A stretch of DNA of 64,000 nt, taken from NCBI GenBank assembly GCA_021018815.1, contig JAITYX010000030.1, forward strand, positions 821,001-885,000, in the 5' to 3' direction. Shown piece after piece: positions 25,561-39,420 of the stretch. The translations under genes and the position numbers were made by a program. Position 1 is the stretch's first letter; each line of letters opens with the position of its first letter. The DNA comes from Talinum fruticosum. Taxonomy: Eukaryota > Streptophyta > Magnoliopsida > Caryophyllales > Talinaceae. Under the pieces are notes generated by a model. That model saw only the letters and a list, made by a program, of their open reading frames with translations. It made no database searches and was not told where the DNA came from.

Positions 25561-26580
25561 TCCTATACATCTCCTTTTTCAAAAAGGAACTTATGTATAT
25601 ATATTTTCTTCAAACTATTCCATATTTACTGTTCAATTTGGAAATACATGAAAAGATCTATATTTATATTTTTTATTATTGAGCTTTTCTTGACCTATAA
25701 CAAAACTAACATATTTTTATGAATAAAAACTCTTAACAACACTATAAAATAGGAAGAGAAATTTTTTAATGAGAGTGTGTTTGAGGACACTTGAAAACTC
25801 AAAGTGCCTAATTCAAGGGGACACTTATAACGCTCCATTGACTAGCTTTTTTAAAAAAATTCCCAAAAAAAAACCCACAAAATGCTTTGAATAATGCGCA
25901 CATAGAAAAAGGGTGGCTCACAAATTTGGTAATGATAGAAAGAATTGATAATGATGATAAAGGGAGTGATTGGTGGAAGCTTTGACAATTAATTATAGTA
26001 TTAATTATAATAATATAGTTTTTTTTTTGGTCAATAATAATATAGTTTTTGTGTGATTGCCTTTTGGGCAGCCAAATTAAACTTTTGTTTTGCTTAATTA
26101 GTTTGTTTTAAGTGCAATTAAAGAAGCCTAATTAGCTTACAAGAGCAATGATCTATGGCTTGGCTTGTGCCCTACCCCTACCCCTTTGATATGATATATA
26201 ATACGAGTGCCATGATATCACATCAAATAATGGCTTCCCCAAATCAAACCACAAAACCCACAAAATTAGGCATCCTTTGGATTTCTAGTCATTTGGGGCC
26301 AGCTTGACTTCTCCTCTATCTATCAATATCACCCTATAAAATTCCAATTTTCTAGTGTATATGTTAATGTTGTACATTTGAATGGACTAATTGTCACTTT
26401 TCAAGACCTTTGGTTCTTAGCTATTTTTCTAGTTATAAGGGATGCTTCATTTTCCATATGATATATGTGCAAATGTATTATCAATCTAAGGTACAATGGT
26501 ACTGCGATTATATTACTAACACGAAACCGTATCAAATATATATAGGATTTGATCGGAATAACGAGTTTCGATTTGAATTC
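25561..26580. other. intergenic, no gene seen
   Basis: AT-rich spacer. Nothing beyond short fortuitous ORFs was found. Confidence 0.45.
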
Positions 26581-26582
26581 TT

Positions 26583-26757
26583 AGGACTCGTTCTATTTAA
26601 CTTTAGCTTACAGACCTTATAACTTCTTACAATTTCTCACAACTCCTTGTAACTTTTTATAACTAACTTTACAATTATCTTACAACTTCCTTATAACTTT
26701 CCTTACAATTTCTCATAACTCCTTACAATTAAATGGAACAGACAAATCTTTACTTGA
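26583..26757. mobile_element. MITE with GTTCYATTTAA ends
   Basis: The left end GTTCTATTTAACTTTAGC and the right end TTACAATTAAATGGAAC are inverted. The interior is built of repeated TTATAACTTCTTACAATTTC-like words. It belongs to the same family as the outer ends of the element at 3790-6576 and the piece at 35455-35540. Confidence 0.6.
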
Positions 26758-27242
26758 CTACAAATCTTTTGATATAAATGTTAAGGTATTAAAATCAAAA
26801 ACACTGTTACGATTGTCGATGAGTATGCTCTATTTGAGAAAATAAGGTCACTAATTCAATTCCTACAATCCCAAATTCATGACTTAACTTGACTTTTATT
26901 TTTTGGGTTCGTTCAAGTAACATGGGTTTTGAGTATTCGTGAGTTCATATTCAAGATCAAACACAGAAGTATGTCAAATGTAAAACACAAACACGAAAAC
27001 AACAATATCGATCATCTCCCCATACGTCTAGTGAGATGTCCATCTTCTTATGCAAGAATGATGAGTAGACAAAGAGACCAAGAGAAGAAGAAATAGGTTG
27101 TGAGGTGTGTATGGAGACCTAATTTTGTTGACGAGGAAGGGAGGGAGAATTGAGTGAAGCAACCAAAAGGGCAACACATTCACACTGTGCCCCAAATGAA
27201 GACTAGGGGCTTGGAAATTAGGCAGTAAATATTCACCCGCAG

Positions 27243-27290
27243 CAACCCAACTAACTAAGTAACTTCCCCGCGTAAGGTAGTTAGTTGCAT
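27243..27290 (-). other. small hairpin
   Basis: The minus strand reads CAACTAACTA, then CCTTACGCGGGGAAGTTACT, then TAGTTAGTTG: a perfect 10-bp stem with a ~20-nt GC-containing loop. It sits at the edge of an 88-codon open stretch with no recognisable protein. Function is unknown; it may be chance. Confidence 0.4.
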
Positions 27291-27938
27291 ACACTCCATT
27301 CCCATTTGTGGAATATGAGAAACTTATTTATACTCTTCATGGCAAATTCCACAAAAATATCGAATTTTTTTTTTTAATTGTTAAGAAGTCAATGTCCATT
27401 ACGAAAAAGGGCTACTAAATACGCGTTATTTTTCATGCTAAGGAATGGAAGAAATTAAGTTGTGTTTTTAATTTAAATAACACATAACAACTCAAATACA
27501 CTCATATTTATTAGTTTTCAACATGTTTATTATATGTACACCAATAATAAACTTTAAAATATGTGATAAAATTATTTCAGAATATAAAGGAGTATGAAGT
27601 GTTCTTGCTTGTTATGTTTTGGAATATTTATTTTAAAAAAATCAACACGATAAATCAAAATTTAAATTTAAATCTATACTCCGATAGTCCTGCTATTAGA
27701 TAGGGTGTAAGAGAGTATGACGTAGGTATTTAAGTGTAAAAATTACAAAGAGACTCGTTCTCCTAGAATAAAAATTGTTGACAAATTACTGCTCCATATA
27801 AAAAAGTAGAGGGAGTTAAAAAATACATTTTGCTTTATTCTATCATAATCATAACTAAAGAAATAGTCCAAACCTATTTTTTTAATTATTCAAATTATGG
27901 ACATTAAAAAGCAACATAGTATTACTATTATATTACAA

Positions 27939-27985
27939 CTAGTTTGGACTCGTGCTATGCACGGAGTAATGTAATACTCTTTAAT
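27939..27985 (-). mobile_element. Helitron-like 3' terminus
   Basis: Read on the minus strand: ACATTACTCCGTGCATAGCA, CGAGTCCAA, then ACTAGT. A short stem (GTGC-ATA-GCAC) lies ~10 nt before a terminal CTAG followed by T. This matches the Helitron 3' signature (hairpin then CTRR, inserted before T). A near-identical copy occurs at 58057-58098 on plus. The element body would extend to the right of 27985; its 5' end was not identified. Confidence 0.5.
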
Positions 27986-28857
27986 AAGTTATGAACTAAA
28001 AAGTAAATATTTAATAAGTACATTTAATAAATGAGATTAATAATCGAAAATGTTACAATCACCATATGGTATGCTTCCACCCTTATCTAATTACACATGA
28101 TTGAGTGTGACAGAAAAATAAGCAAAAATGAGTTGCTCTGAAATCATTTTCACACATAATAATGTGGAAAAATATAACCACTCTTGTAAGAGTGGTACTA
28201 ACCTATTAAGGCATATCCATGTATATTAAGAGTGGTGATTTACATCTATTGAAAAAATGATTATTTAGCATGGATAATAAGCGTGGCGGATAATAAGTGT
28301 GACAGCTTATTTTGAGATAATTGAAATACATAAAAAGAATTTTTTTTCGCATTGGACAATTTATGATAATCATATAAGTCAAATACTAAATTTACAATCA
28401 AAAAAAATTTTTTAAAAAAATAATTGAAAAGAATTTTTATAAAAATTAAACACATAAAGGAAATATTTTTATGCAAATTTTCGATTTCTCTCGTTTATAG
28501 CACAATGCCCAATATATTGAAAAAATCAAAATAAAAAATAAACCTCAAATCTCAAACTCTAATCTCGTTTTCTCGCTTATTTTCTGCTTAATCAAGTAAA
28601 TTTCACATGTGCCCGCTTTATATCTTTTTTTCTTAATGTTGTTTAAAGAAAAGTAAAATAAAATAAAACTAAAAAAATTCATCTTAATGAACATAACCCT
28701 AATTTGAAGAAGAACTAAGTATTTTTAATCCAAAGGCAGATCTATGTTAGGGCAACCGCGGTCACCCAACCCCCATCCTTTTGAGAGAAAAAACATGGCA
28801 TAAAGAGTAAAAAAATAATATATTTTAATTAACCCTAGTTAATTTCAAAAAGAATTT

Positions 28858-29065
28858 TGTAGCTTAACTGGTGACAACCTAAGTGTCTATATTAGTGGTA
28901 GAAGTTGCTTCAAACGCAAACCGGTAATAGGAAAAAAAACTCGCTCAAGGGGTAATATGTCCATAGATATAAGTATGGCGAGTGATGGTGTTTTCTTTGG
29001 ATATAAGTGTGTGGTTAAAGACGACTCTCATCCGACTTATTTAGTGTGTGTAATATTTGTCAACT
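28858..29065 (+). mobile_element. possible tRNA-derived SINE
   Basis: TAGCTTAACTGG at 28860-28871 fits the Pol III A box consensus (TRGCNNARYNGG). A degenerate B box (GCTTCAAACGC at ~28907-28917) follows at a normal spacing. I do not see a clear tail or target duplication, so the end is approximate. Confidence 0.35.
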
Positions 29066-30601
29066 CATACCATTTTCACACTTAACATAAGTATGGTAAA
29101 AGCGTGGATGCATGTCGTATTTTAAAAATGATAGAATAGACACAAAATTAAAAATTAAGTGGAAAGATAGAGAAACTCATGATCCAAACAAATCAAATTA
29201 GACAAAAAATTACATAAATAAGTAGTTAAACTCATACATTAATCATAACATACTTCCTCCAATTGACCGACCCTTATTGATTCAATCACTTTCAAAACTT
29301 AAAGCCACTAATTAAAAATTAGTTTGAAACCGATACCATGTTCTTTAGTCACCTCAACCACATCTTCCTAGCAAATTAATAAACCAAACAATGACAAAAG
29401 CTATTGTTACATCTTTACAATACATATTTTATTTTTTAGTAGAAAGGAAGAACAAATTTTCTCATCTAATGAAATATCTTATTCATCCACCCAAAAATAT
29501 ATAATTAAATATATATTGTTCACTTTGATAATTATCTCATTAGATTTCAGTCGAGTCAGAATTTGAAGTCACAAAGGAAAAAAAAACGTAACTTGTGATT
29601 CTCAAATGTAAATCAAATCAAACCAAAATTTGAAATAATATAGATTATACTTTTTAGGTTAAAAGTATTGGTAAAATTAACCTTAACACCATTAAAAATA
29701 ATAGAATATCCTTTAATTATTTTCTAAAATATTATTCTATAATTTATCTTAAATAAAATTACTCTTAATTACATCCCTTCTTTAAAATCATTCAATATAC
29801 TTTTTGTCATCAATATATTTTTTTTAATTTTTCACGGGTTTTTACTAATGATTGACGTGAGAATGAATTACATTGATTGATAATAGGATAGATATCTCAG
29901 TAATTTTATATTAATTTTATTTTGAGTCCTAATATATTTTAATTTTCAGATTATTTTTCTACTTATTTTTGTTATTTTTAGTCAAATTGTCGAAGTTGGA
30001 TTAAATTAGTTTTCTTTGGTTAATTTTATTTTTTATATTATTATAGGGTTTAGTTAGAATATTAATATCTTAGTATTAATTTTCTTAGTTTTTATGATTA
30101 ATTTAATTATTTTTTGATTTATTTTCTAATTTAGGTTAAATCAAGTTTTTAATTTAATAAATTTATAAATTAAATTTTTGTATTTTAATTTTAGGATTTT
30201 AGTGTATGTTTCGGTCAAAAAAATAGTTTTAATATTCTAGTTTATTTAATTATTTATTTTCATATGTATTGTAGTGTAATTGATTATTTGTTTAACTTTC
30301 TATTTTAGATTATGTTTTTGTTTTTCTGTTTTAATTGTGTTTAATTTTTCTGAAAAATTTAAAAAGTTTTTATGTTTTTAATTCTGTCCAGATTTTTAAT
30401 TTAGTTCATTATATAATTTTCTGTAATTTTTATTTATTAATTTTTTGCTCAATTTGGTTTTATTTTATGTTTTATATTTTTAAAAATTAATAAGGCTAAT
30501 TATTTACTGTTTAATTTTTAGATTTAGATTAAATAATTTTATAATATTATTTATTTATTTTTCAGCAAGGAGATCCAATATTATTATTATTATTATTATT
30601 A

Positions 30602-30646
<45 letters not shown>

Positions 30647-31160
30647 GAGTCCATAGATGAGTGGAAACTTATTTTTTAAATGGATAAATTATTTATTTTT
30701 TATTGGACGAAACTCCTTAATTCACTCCGGTTGCAAGCATTTCAAAATTTGAAAAGATTAGCATTATATAGTGTATAGATATTTATTAATGAAACACTGA
30801 AAATTAATATATTAGAATTCACGACACTAAAAATAATCACTATTTTGTATATTCAATTTATAACAATATCTTTTTGATGTTTAGCTTTTTTGACATTTTT
30901 TAAAAAATAGCTAATTTTTTAAATATTTTTGTTCCACAAAAACTATTTAGAAATATGTAAAGAAATAATTACTGAAAATAGATAATAGCTAATAAGAATT
31001 TATCAAAAACTCCCATTATCAACAACTCTAACAAATTCAGTTAATCTAATTTACGAATATCAATTTTGAATCCATATATTGTTTTAAAATTTTGAATAAA
31101 AACCTTATAGGATTTTTTTTTTTTTTTACTAATATTTATTTTTGGTTGCGCGGCCCACAG
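29065..31160. other. very AT-rich spacer
   Basis: From about 29690 to 30570 the plus strand is strikingly T-rich, with very few GC pairs and no ORF. It is followed by the (TTA)n run at 30580-30646. No gene or clear transposon end was found. Confidence 0.5.
30580..30646. repeat. (TTA)n microsatellite
   Basis: About 22 ATT units with one interruption (TTG). Confidence 0.9.
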
Positions 31161-31484
31161 TATTTTGCAGTCTTTTATGCGAATTCCCCGGAAACGCAAT
31201 GTTACACGTCGGAAATGTCAACGCTTTCTCTCTCCTCCTCTGTTTTTCTCTCTGTCTTTTAAAAGGGGAAGCAGGGGCGCCCCACCAAAGCCGACTACTT
31301 TGGTTTCCTTTTTAGCTTATTCACCAAGAAACTCTTCGCTGATCAGATCAACAACAAATCACTCCCAGATTATTCAATTCCCTAAAACCCACCTGATATA
31401 AGAAGATCAAACCAAAGCCGATCAGAGCAGAAGATCAATAGAATTACACAGAGATTTCATCACCAGAAGAAGATATACTCGAAA

Positions 31485-32510
31485 ATGAAGCTGGTTTGGT
31501 GCCCAGAAAATGCTTCTAAAGCTTATATTGACACCGTTAAATATGTAAGTTCTCCACATTCCTTTTAATTTCAGCCTAATTCATGAATTTCCCATTTAGC
31601 TCGATCTCTGTTAAGCTAAACCCATGTCCCAGATTTCACAAATTCCCATTAAAACATTTTCAGAAATCTGGGAGGGGGATCGATTCTTCATCTGATTTCT
31701 GGAAAATGTGAAAAGCTTCTCACCCTTTTTTTGATGGCTATTCTGAAAAGTAAACCTTAAAGCAAAGGAATTCATTCGTTTCATCCCTGTTTCTGCAAAT
31801 TTCTCCTCCCATTTGTGAGGCTCTGTTTTTTTGGGATATGAGTATGTTTCACTCTAAAAGTTCCCGTTTTTCAATGAATTCTGACATTTTTGTTGAAATT
31901 TTTGCAGTGTGAATTATACCAAGAATCAGGGATAGCAGAGCTAATATCGGCGATGGCGGCGGGGTGGACGGCCAGATTGATTGTAGAAACGTGGGCCCAA
32001 GGCACCGCCATCACCACCAGCGTCGGCCTCGCCATCGCCGCCGGCCACACTTCCGGCCGCCACGTCTGCATAGTCCCCGACGAGCGCTCCCGCTCCGAGT
32101 ACGCCGAGGCCATGTCCTCCTCATCCGCCGGAACCTCGCCGGAGATTCTCGTGGGAGAGCCGGAGGAGGTTATGAGTGAGCTTGACGGAATCGACTTCCT
32201 CGTCGTCGACGGTCGGAGGCGGGACTTTGCGAGGTTCCTCAGAGCGGCGAAGCTGAGCCACCGAGGGGCAGTATTGGTATGTAAAAATGCGGAGGCGGCG
32301 GCGTGTGCGGCGGCGTTCAGGTGGCGCGGGGTTGTCGAAGGAGGGAAGTATCGAGTGGTACGCAACGCATTCTTGCCCGTGGGGCAAGGGGTTGATATAG
32401 CACACGTGGCAGCTTCGGGTGGTTCGGTGCCATCCAAGCCTACAAAGAGAAAGTGGGTTAAGCACTTTGACCAGAGGTCAGGGGAAGAACATGTCATTAG
32501 AACAAGTTGA
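31485..32510 (+). CDS. DUF1442 family protein
   Basis: Two exons, 31485-31544 and 31908-32510, join in phase 0 to give 220 residues. Exon 1 encodes MKLVWCPENASKAYIDTVKY. Exon 2 begins CELYQESGIAELISAMAAGW and carries the conserved IVETW, TSVGLAIAA, GRHVCIVPDERSRSEY and DFLVVDGRRRDFARFLR blocks. DUF1442 is a land-plant family with a predicted Rossmann-like fold (Arabidopsis relatives include At2g45360 and At3g60780). No reaction is established. I see no signal peptide or membrane segment, so a soluble protein is expected. Exon 2 is much richer in G+C than its surroundings, which creates a long antisense open frame that I treat as spurious. The start is the first ATG after a pyrimidine-rich leader and matches the family N terminus. 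Confidence 0.92.
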
Positions 32511-33311
<801 letters not shown>

Positions 33312-33599
33312 CACAATTTAAATTATGCAATCTTAAATTCGATGTTTCTATTTACATAAATAAATTTGTCGCACATATAAATCTTGGTAGACTATCTCGT
33401 ACAGTTCACATGTAGAGTATTTGTTTGCAATTTCGTGAAGAATATAAAAGGGGGAAATGCATAATTGTCGGCTCCTACTGAAAAAGAAAAAATAATATAA
33501 TAAATGAAAATGTCAAAATCAAACAAGTTGGCAAAAGAGAATGTTTTATCTGCCGACAAATTGCGAGACCTGTAAAACATTTCTATAACGAAACTGGAA

Positions 33600-35120
33600 G
33601 CCTAGTCAACAGATTCATGACAAGAATATGAATATATGCACTCTGTTCTGTTGTATTTCCATTCCTTCGATACAACCCAAAATATGAACAGTATCTGTGT
33701 CTCAGTATATCAACTTTTGTATAAACAACCGTTAACAACCAATCCTACCTAATATTCACACTCAACATAAATATTCTGTGTCCTCCACCCTCCTAATGCA
33801 AAGTTTTCATTTATAATCTGTTTCTGGACCATACTTCTTACGTCATAGATCATCCGAATCATCCGTAATTCTTCATGATGCATCTCGTGTCATTATCTGC
33901 AACAGTTACTGTTAATCCCAGCATCACTCTTGCTTTTTACGGGGTTTAGAGGGATTTTAGATGTAGTTAGCCTTACCTCTGCAAGCAAGCAAAGAGACCA
34001 AGAAAAACAAGGGGAACATTTCAGAAAGCTCACAATGACAACCAGACAAACCAAGACATGATTAACATCTGTACATAAGCCAAGCCAGTTACCAAGCTAA
34101 TTTCTGTAACTATACAATCAAGAAAACTCAGCCCATAAAGGCCAGGATATGTTTTTGTTCTATTGATTTGGCTTCATAACTGAGATGAAGGGTTATCTTC
34201 ACATAATTCCCCAAGTTTCGGCATGTAATAGCACAGTTTCTATGTATTATGAATAAGGCTACATACATATGAATCTTGACTACCCATTCTTGGGCTGGAT
34301 ATACACCAGAATACTGCAGAACAAACCGTACATAGCAGAACAAAATGATTTAAGCAATGGTAAAATTTTATAGAACACGCAAACAATGATAAAAGAGACT
34401 CGTAGAAAAGAAGGAGAATCTGCACAGATGCTAGAAGCTTTCTATCCTCAAATGTCTTCGTCCACGTACCATGATTCTACTGCTTCGTGAAGGAAATCGT
34501 TGTTGAGGTTATCTACAGCTCAAACTATACTGTGCGAAGAACAGGATTGAAAAGATTTGACAGTAACTGGATTTCATGCATGTGAAGCAATGCTAAAAGT
34601 ATAGAACTTGTAAACAGATGAAAAGAGAGAGAATCTGCACAGATGCTACGAGCTTTCCATCCTCAAATGTCTCAGTCCAAGCGTTGAAATTCGATTGCAG
34701 TGAAAAGGAATTCATTTTTGAGGTGACATTGAACCCCAAATGAACCGATCAGTTTCATCTATGATCACCCCAAGGTCATAATTTGATTGAAACATCACAC
34801 ACACAAAAAAAAAGAATCAAAATGAATAGGTTACAGAAATTGATGAATGAGAAAACACTCATCAAATTGACAGTCCAAAGAAGCTCGATAAGAGACCGAT
34901 CCCCAAGCCAGCCCCCGAACCGTTTCAATGTAATTTACTTGTCGTAGTGGGCACTTAAAAATAACAAAATGGAGTTAACTTTAAGACAATTAATGACTAA
35001 AATATCAAAATAAACATTCCTAATGAGGTAATTTTATAAAAAAACGGATAGAAGCGCAAAACCAGAAGAGAAACCCTAATTTAAAGCAATGATGATGATC
35101 AGAATCGAAATTTTACGCCA
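33600..35120 (-). other. possible unannotated transcript or gene remnant
   Basis: The composition here is less AT-rich than the neighbouring spacer and resembles transcribed sequence on the minus strand. The right edge (35120-35030) reads like a plant 5' leader (TTAGGGTTTCTCTTCTGG). Two copies of a ~50-bp motif lie 215 bp apart (34414-34463 and 34629-34679). One open stretch reads WTETFEDGKLVASVQ. I cannot assemble a convincing gene model or name a family. It could be a noncoding RNA or a decayed gene. Confidence 0.3.
34414..34679. repeat. dispersed direct repeat, ~50 bp, two copies
   Basis: GAGAATCTGCACAGATGCTA followed by GAGCTTTC(T/C)ATCCTCAAATGTCT occurs at 34414-34463 and again at 34629-34679 with only a few differences. 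The part GAATCTGCACAGATG is itself a small inverted repeat. Confidence 0.65.
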
Positions 35121-35454
35121 TTTGAGAGGGCGATCTCATACTTAGCGCTCGTTTTCACAGTTTTTTTGTTTGACGAGATATGGACAATGACCCAAACTTG
35201 TTTGGGCTGGGCCAATTGGACGTAGATAATGTAGAGCCCATTTATTTGTCGTTCCTTTCGGCATACTGGATTAAACTCGAAATCCTAACCTTATATCACT
35301 TGTGTCTCAATATTGTCCGCTAGAACAAGACTATTGTCCATAATTTCCTCTCAAATTAAAAATCAAATCATCTTAAAACCAATCAGACCGTTTCTAAATT
35401 TTTTACAAAGTTATTTCTTTTTACAATATAAGTTTATTAGACTAAATGTCGATT

Positions 35455-35540
35455 ACTCTTAACTTTACAACTGCTTACTAACTCCTTATATCTTTTTACG
35501 ATTCTTTACAACCTTACATATTCTTATAGCTAAATAGAAC
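35455..35540. mobile_element. partial MITE of the GTTCYATTTA family
   Basis: It ends in AGCTAAATAGAAC at 35528-35540 and contains TTACAACTGCTTACTAACTC-like internal words, as in the element at 26583-26757. The other end is not clear. Confidence 0.4.
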
Positions 35541-38140
35541 ATGATATCTTTATTGTTCTAAAAGGATCCAAAAAACTTTGGAAGTCAACTATCGTATCCA
35601 AAATGAAGTTAAACCATGTAGTAGTCAGATAACTCATTGGAAGTGTTGTTACTTATCATGAGAATTGTGAGCTGTTGAGGTGAGAGACAAAAATAGAAGA
35701 CTTTGGTGCTGTCCACACATTCCAATCCCATGGCTGTGTTCCGAGTGTGGATTGAAGATTTTGTCCATACACACACCCTTCTGTACTTGTATTTTTTTCA
35801 TTCCAATGTTGAAAATACCGAAAGGCAACTGCCATTATGAGAAACGGTTAAAAAAAGGCATCCACTTTTTGGCTAACTTGACATTACTGGCATCATACGA
35901 TACGAACAGGGTTAAAAACTTTCTTACCAGATTTCAAAATGCGCATTAAATGAATGCACAAACAAGTTTACCATATTTTGAACGCCATAGAAGACCCTCT
36001 GCCTCACTTTCCTGACATTGTAAAATTCGAAATTTCACCCACAACTCATGTCATGTGTCTCCAACGATCAGAGAGAGAGAGAAGGGGTGTGAGCCGTGGC
36101 TCTGTGTATCTGTGCTACAGTCATCAGTGCTGTCAGTTACCGAAATTTCTTACGATCCGATTATTCGAATTCGTCCGATTATAAAAGAATTAGATCGGGT
36201 TATTAACCCTTTTGTCCGAATTTTAAATTTGGAAATAAAATTTTCTTATTTACGTTATCCGAACCCCATTTCAATCCAAATTTACGCTTGTTCGATGATC
36301 GATTTATTCAACCCAATTTTGATCCAAAACCAAATTTTTATCTGCATTAAACGAAGATAATGGAGTTGAGTTCCTCGTGCCATAAATTATGTCTAGAGTT
36401 GGATATCAAATCAATTTAAGTCGACTTATTTAATATTTGTGTAAATTTTACGTTAGTACTCCTTACTACTGAGATTTTTTTGGGCTCTGGTGGACCTTAT
36501 TACTACCCCAGGCCATTTATTTAATACCAAACTTGAAAATAAAATAGCGTTTTATTTGGGATTGAAACTTTCAACTGAGTCTCATTAATCCATCTTTCAT
36601 ACCGAACTTGAATATAACGGATATGTTACTTGTGACTGAAACTTTCTACCTACCACTTCCAACAAAAATGACACTTACCACTATAAACCTAACAATCTCA
36701 CTAGCTTTTCTTAATCTTTTATCCTCGGAATTCATCACGGGGTTGATATATTCATCTTACAGACTTACAGTAAAATTGTTATAAAATAATAATACAAACA
36801 TCGGGATTAAATTTAAAAAATGTACCAATCGAGCCTAACTAAAATATGAGAGACTAACAACCATGGTTGTAACTTGTAATTGACACCCCAAGGGACATTA
36901 AATGTGACGTTAGCTTCCCATCTCTTTCTCATTTATTGACTTCACATGATTTGATGATTCTTCTTCTTCTTCTTCGTCTCCTTCCATCCCTGCCCTCCAT
37001 CACTCACTCTCTCTCTCTCTCTCTCTCATCTTGTTGTGGATGAGAGGATTAAATTGAAGGTGGTTGAGGATTTCAGAAGCAAGTTAATGAGATGAGGAGG
37101 GCATTTAATGCCCATTACCTACACATAAATTCATACATTCAAGCAATTTCCAGAAATATATATAAATTTAATTGGGGAAAGCATTTATTGCAGTGGAGTT
37201 CAATTTCTGTTTTTCTGCCCCCCAGGAATTTTTATTTGGGTTTTTAATTTCTTGAAGACTGAAAATTCCTAAATCCTATAACCCTACACTGCTTAGTATT
37301 GTCTTGTCTATGTGCTCAGATTTGTGAAGATTAAAACTCTGATTAATTTTTAAAATATCATTGTGTAATCAAAGCGTCTTCACTTGGGTTCCGCCGGAGA
37401 TTTTGCTTTTTTTTTTTTGACAAAGTCGAATTATTCTATGGGACCATTAGTTATTTAAAGAAATTTGAATAAAAATTTATGTATAATAATTTTAAAGATT
37501 TTTCTAACATAATTAGCTTCTTTTTTTTTTTTTTTGTGGGGTGGAAAGCATGGTCTAATTCATTGCTATAAAATTCATAAATATATAGTTACTAATTAGC
37601 CTCGGGCATATTCCTAGCTAAACCATACTTTATTGCGAAAGGTAAAGTCCTAGCGAGATGATGGGCTCATCGAATTCTTATCCCTCTTAAAATGCATTCA
37701 ATTACAAAATAAAAAATTACTACCAAGAAACAATACGTCATCCACAATTAAGTCAAATTTACTAAGATATGGCATAGATCGCTTGACTCTTTGGATAAGA
37801 GACAAACAGTTTGACAAGAGACAAATAAAATTAGCTAACAGACGCTATTAGAAGACTATAAGAAATTATTCTTTGATCAAAAGAAAAAAAAGGCAAAGAT
37901 TATAAGAATTTTTAAAATAATTTATGTACCTACAAAATATAAAATCGTAAAATCTTGGGTCAACATCTTCATCATAAAGAGAAAATATATACTTCTCTAA
38001 TTAAATTTGTAACTCCTTGAGTTTCATAAAATCTATGAGACATAAATAAATTTACAACATATATATTACCATAGATTTGAACTTTGAAGCTACGTACACC
38101 AAATGTTGAGCGTGGAATTGGTGATCATTCTTACTTAATA
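35541..38140. other. intergenic spacer
   Basis: No protein-coding gene is supported. At 36958-37025 there is a (TTC)n-rich stretch followed by (CT)n, and then about 300 bp of more balanced composition. That resembles a plant promoter and leader without a recognisable ORF behind it. The remainder is AT-rich. Confidence 0.4.
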
Positions 38141-38144
38141 TGAA

Positions 38145-38533
38145 GGTTGTGTTCGATAAAATTAGTTATTTTAATAGTGGTTAGTTATTTTAGTAGCGAT
38201 TAGTTGTTATTGACTAGTGGTTAGTGGTTAGATATTTAACTAATGATTTAAGATAAGTGTGTTTGGTAATAGTAGCTTGCTTAAATAACAGATTTATATA
38301 AAATGATTTAAAAGGACATAATTGATAAAAAAATTTTATAAAATAAAAAGGAGAATTTCGGAAATATATTGCAAACAGTAGGTATTGTTTTTAAAATGTT
38401 ATTTAATTAACTTTTTGAAAATACTACCTAAAACTCTAATCATTATGTCAAACACTTACAATTTTAGATAAGTAGTGTTCTACCTTCTCTAAAACACTAA
38501 CCATTACCTTAAAAATTAGTGCCGAACACACCC
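38145..38533. mobile_element. MITE with GGTTGTGTTCG ends (hAT-like)
   Basis: The left end GGTTGTGTTCGATAAAATTA and the reverse complement of the right end, AGGGTGTGTTCGGCACTAAT, are inverted repeats around ~390 bp of AT-rich DNA with repeated TAGTGGTTAGTTATTT words. No transposase is present. GTGTTCGG-type ends are common in plant hAT MITEs. Confidence 0.55.
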
Positions 38534-39420
38534 TAAAATTAAAAAAATAAATATGAAAAATAAGGTAAAGGCAGTCCATTGAACGAAAATGAAATCAAAT
38601 TAAACAGGTAATGTTAATCACGTTGGTGCCGCCAAGACAAGACCTGCTAGGTCAAATTTTCACTCGGACACATGTCGTATAATTAATGCATGTCATGCCA
38701 TGCCCTCATACTATGGTAATGCCCCTGTTCGCCTTTACTTTCTTTGCACGAGAGATAACGATAAGCGGTAAAGAACCATGTAATTTAAGGAGTTAGTCGT
38801 AAAAAATAATATAAATTATTAAAAGTGATAATATATAATATCAGTAAAATAATTATACTTTTACTTTTTATTTATATATAAATATCAGCAATTTTCTGTT
38901 ATGTCAAAAGTCCTACTTATAATAAATCGAGAATGAATAGCAAATAATTTGGTTAAAAAAGGTGAAGGTTAGAGGATACTCGTAGTCCAAAATTGGTAGG
39001 TAAATAATTGATATATACAACTAAAATGAGCCTTTTGTGATCATCCAAATTTGATGGTATTAATTATGAGTATGAGGATGGGGTAATTTAACATTCCATT
39101 CTATTGTTGGGCGTAGTTATTATGGACGTCTTTTCATGGTGAAGTGTACACGTCATGGTTTCAACTATTAACGTCAAAACCTAACCTTGTTATTATTAAT
39201 TGCAGGAATAATATACAGGCCTCGCCTGGTTCAGCTCCTAATCACCTTTTCCAACTCAAGCAATGTATAATCTCAACCACAGATAAATGTAAGTCCTCAT
39301 CACATTAGTGTGGAATTCTAAGGAAAAAAACAAAAAAACTTCAACAACTGTTTTTTCATGCTGTGGATATCTCTATTGACTATTATAATATAGAATACTT
39401 AGAAATATTATTGTAAAAAT

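Noticed and set aside
27028..27294. 88-codon minus-strand ORF
   Set aside because: It starts on GTG rather than ATG, has no recognisable domain, and its composition is not clearly coding.
31871..32497. 208-codon minus-strand ORF opposite DUF1442 exon 2
   Set aside because: It is the antisense shadow of a GC-rich conserved exon and has no family-like sequence.
34414..34679. Paired snoRNA genes
   Set aside because: The duplicated motif can fold locally, but I could not place convincing C/D or H/ACA boxes at proper spacing.
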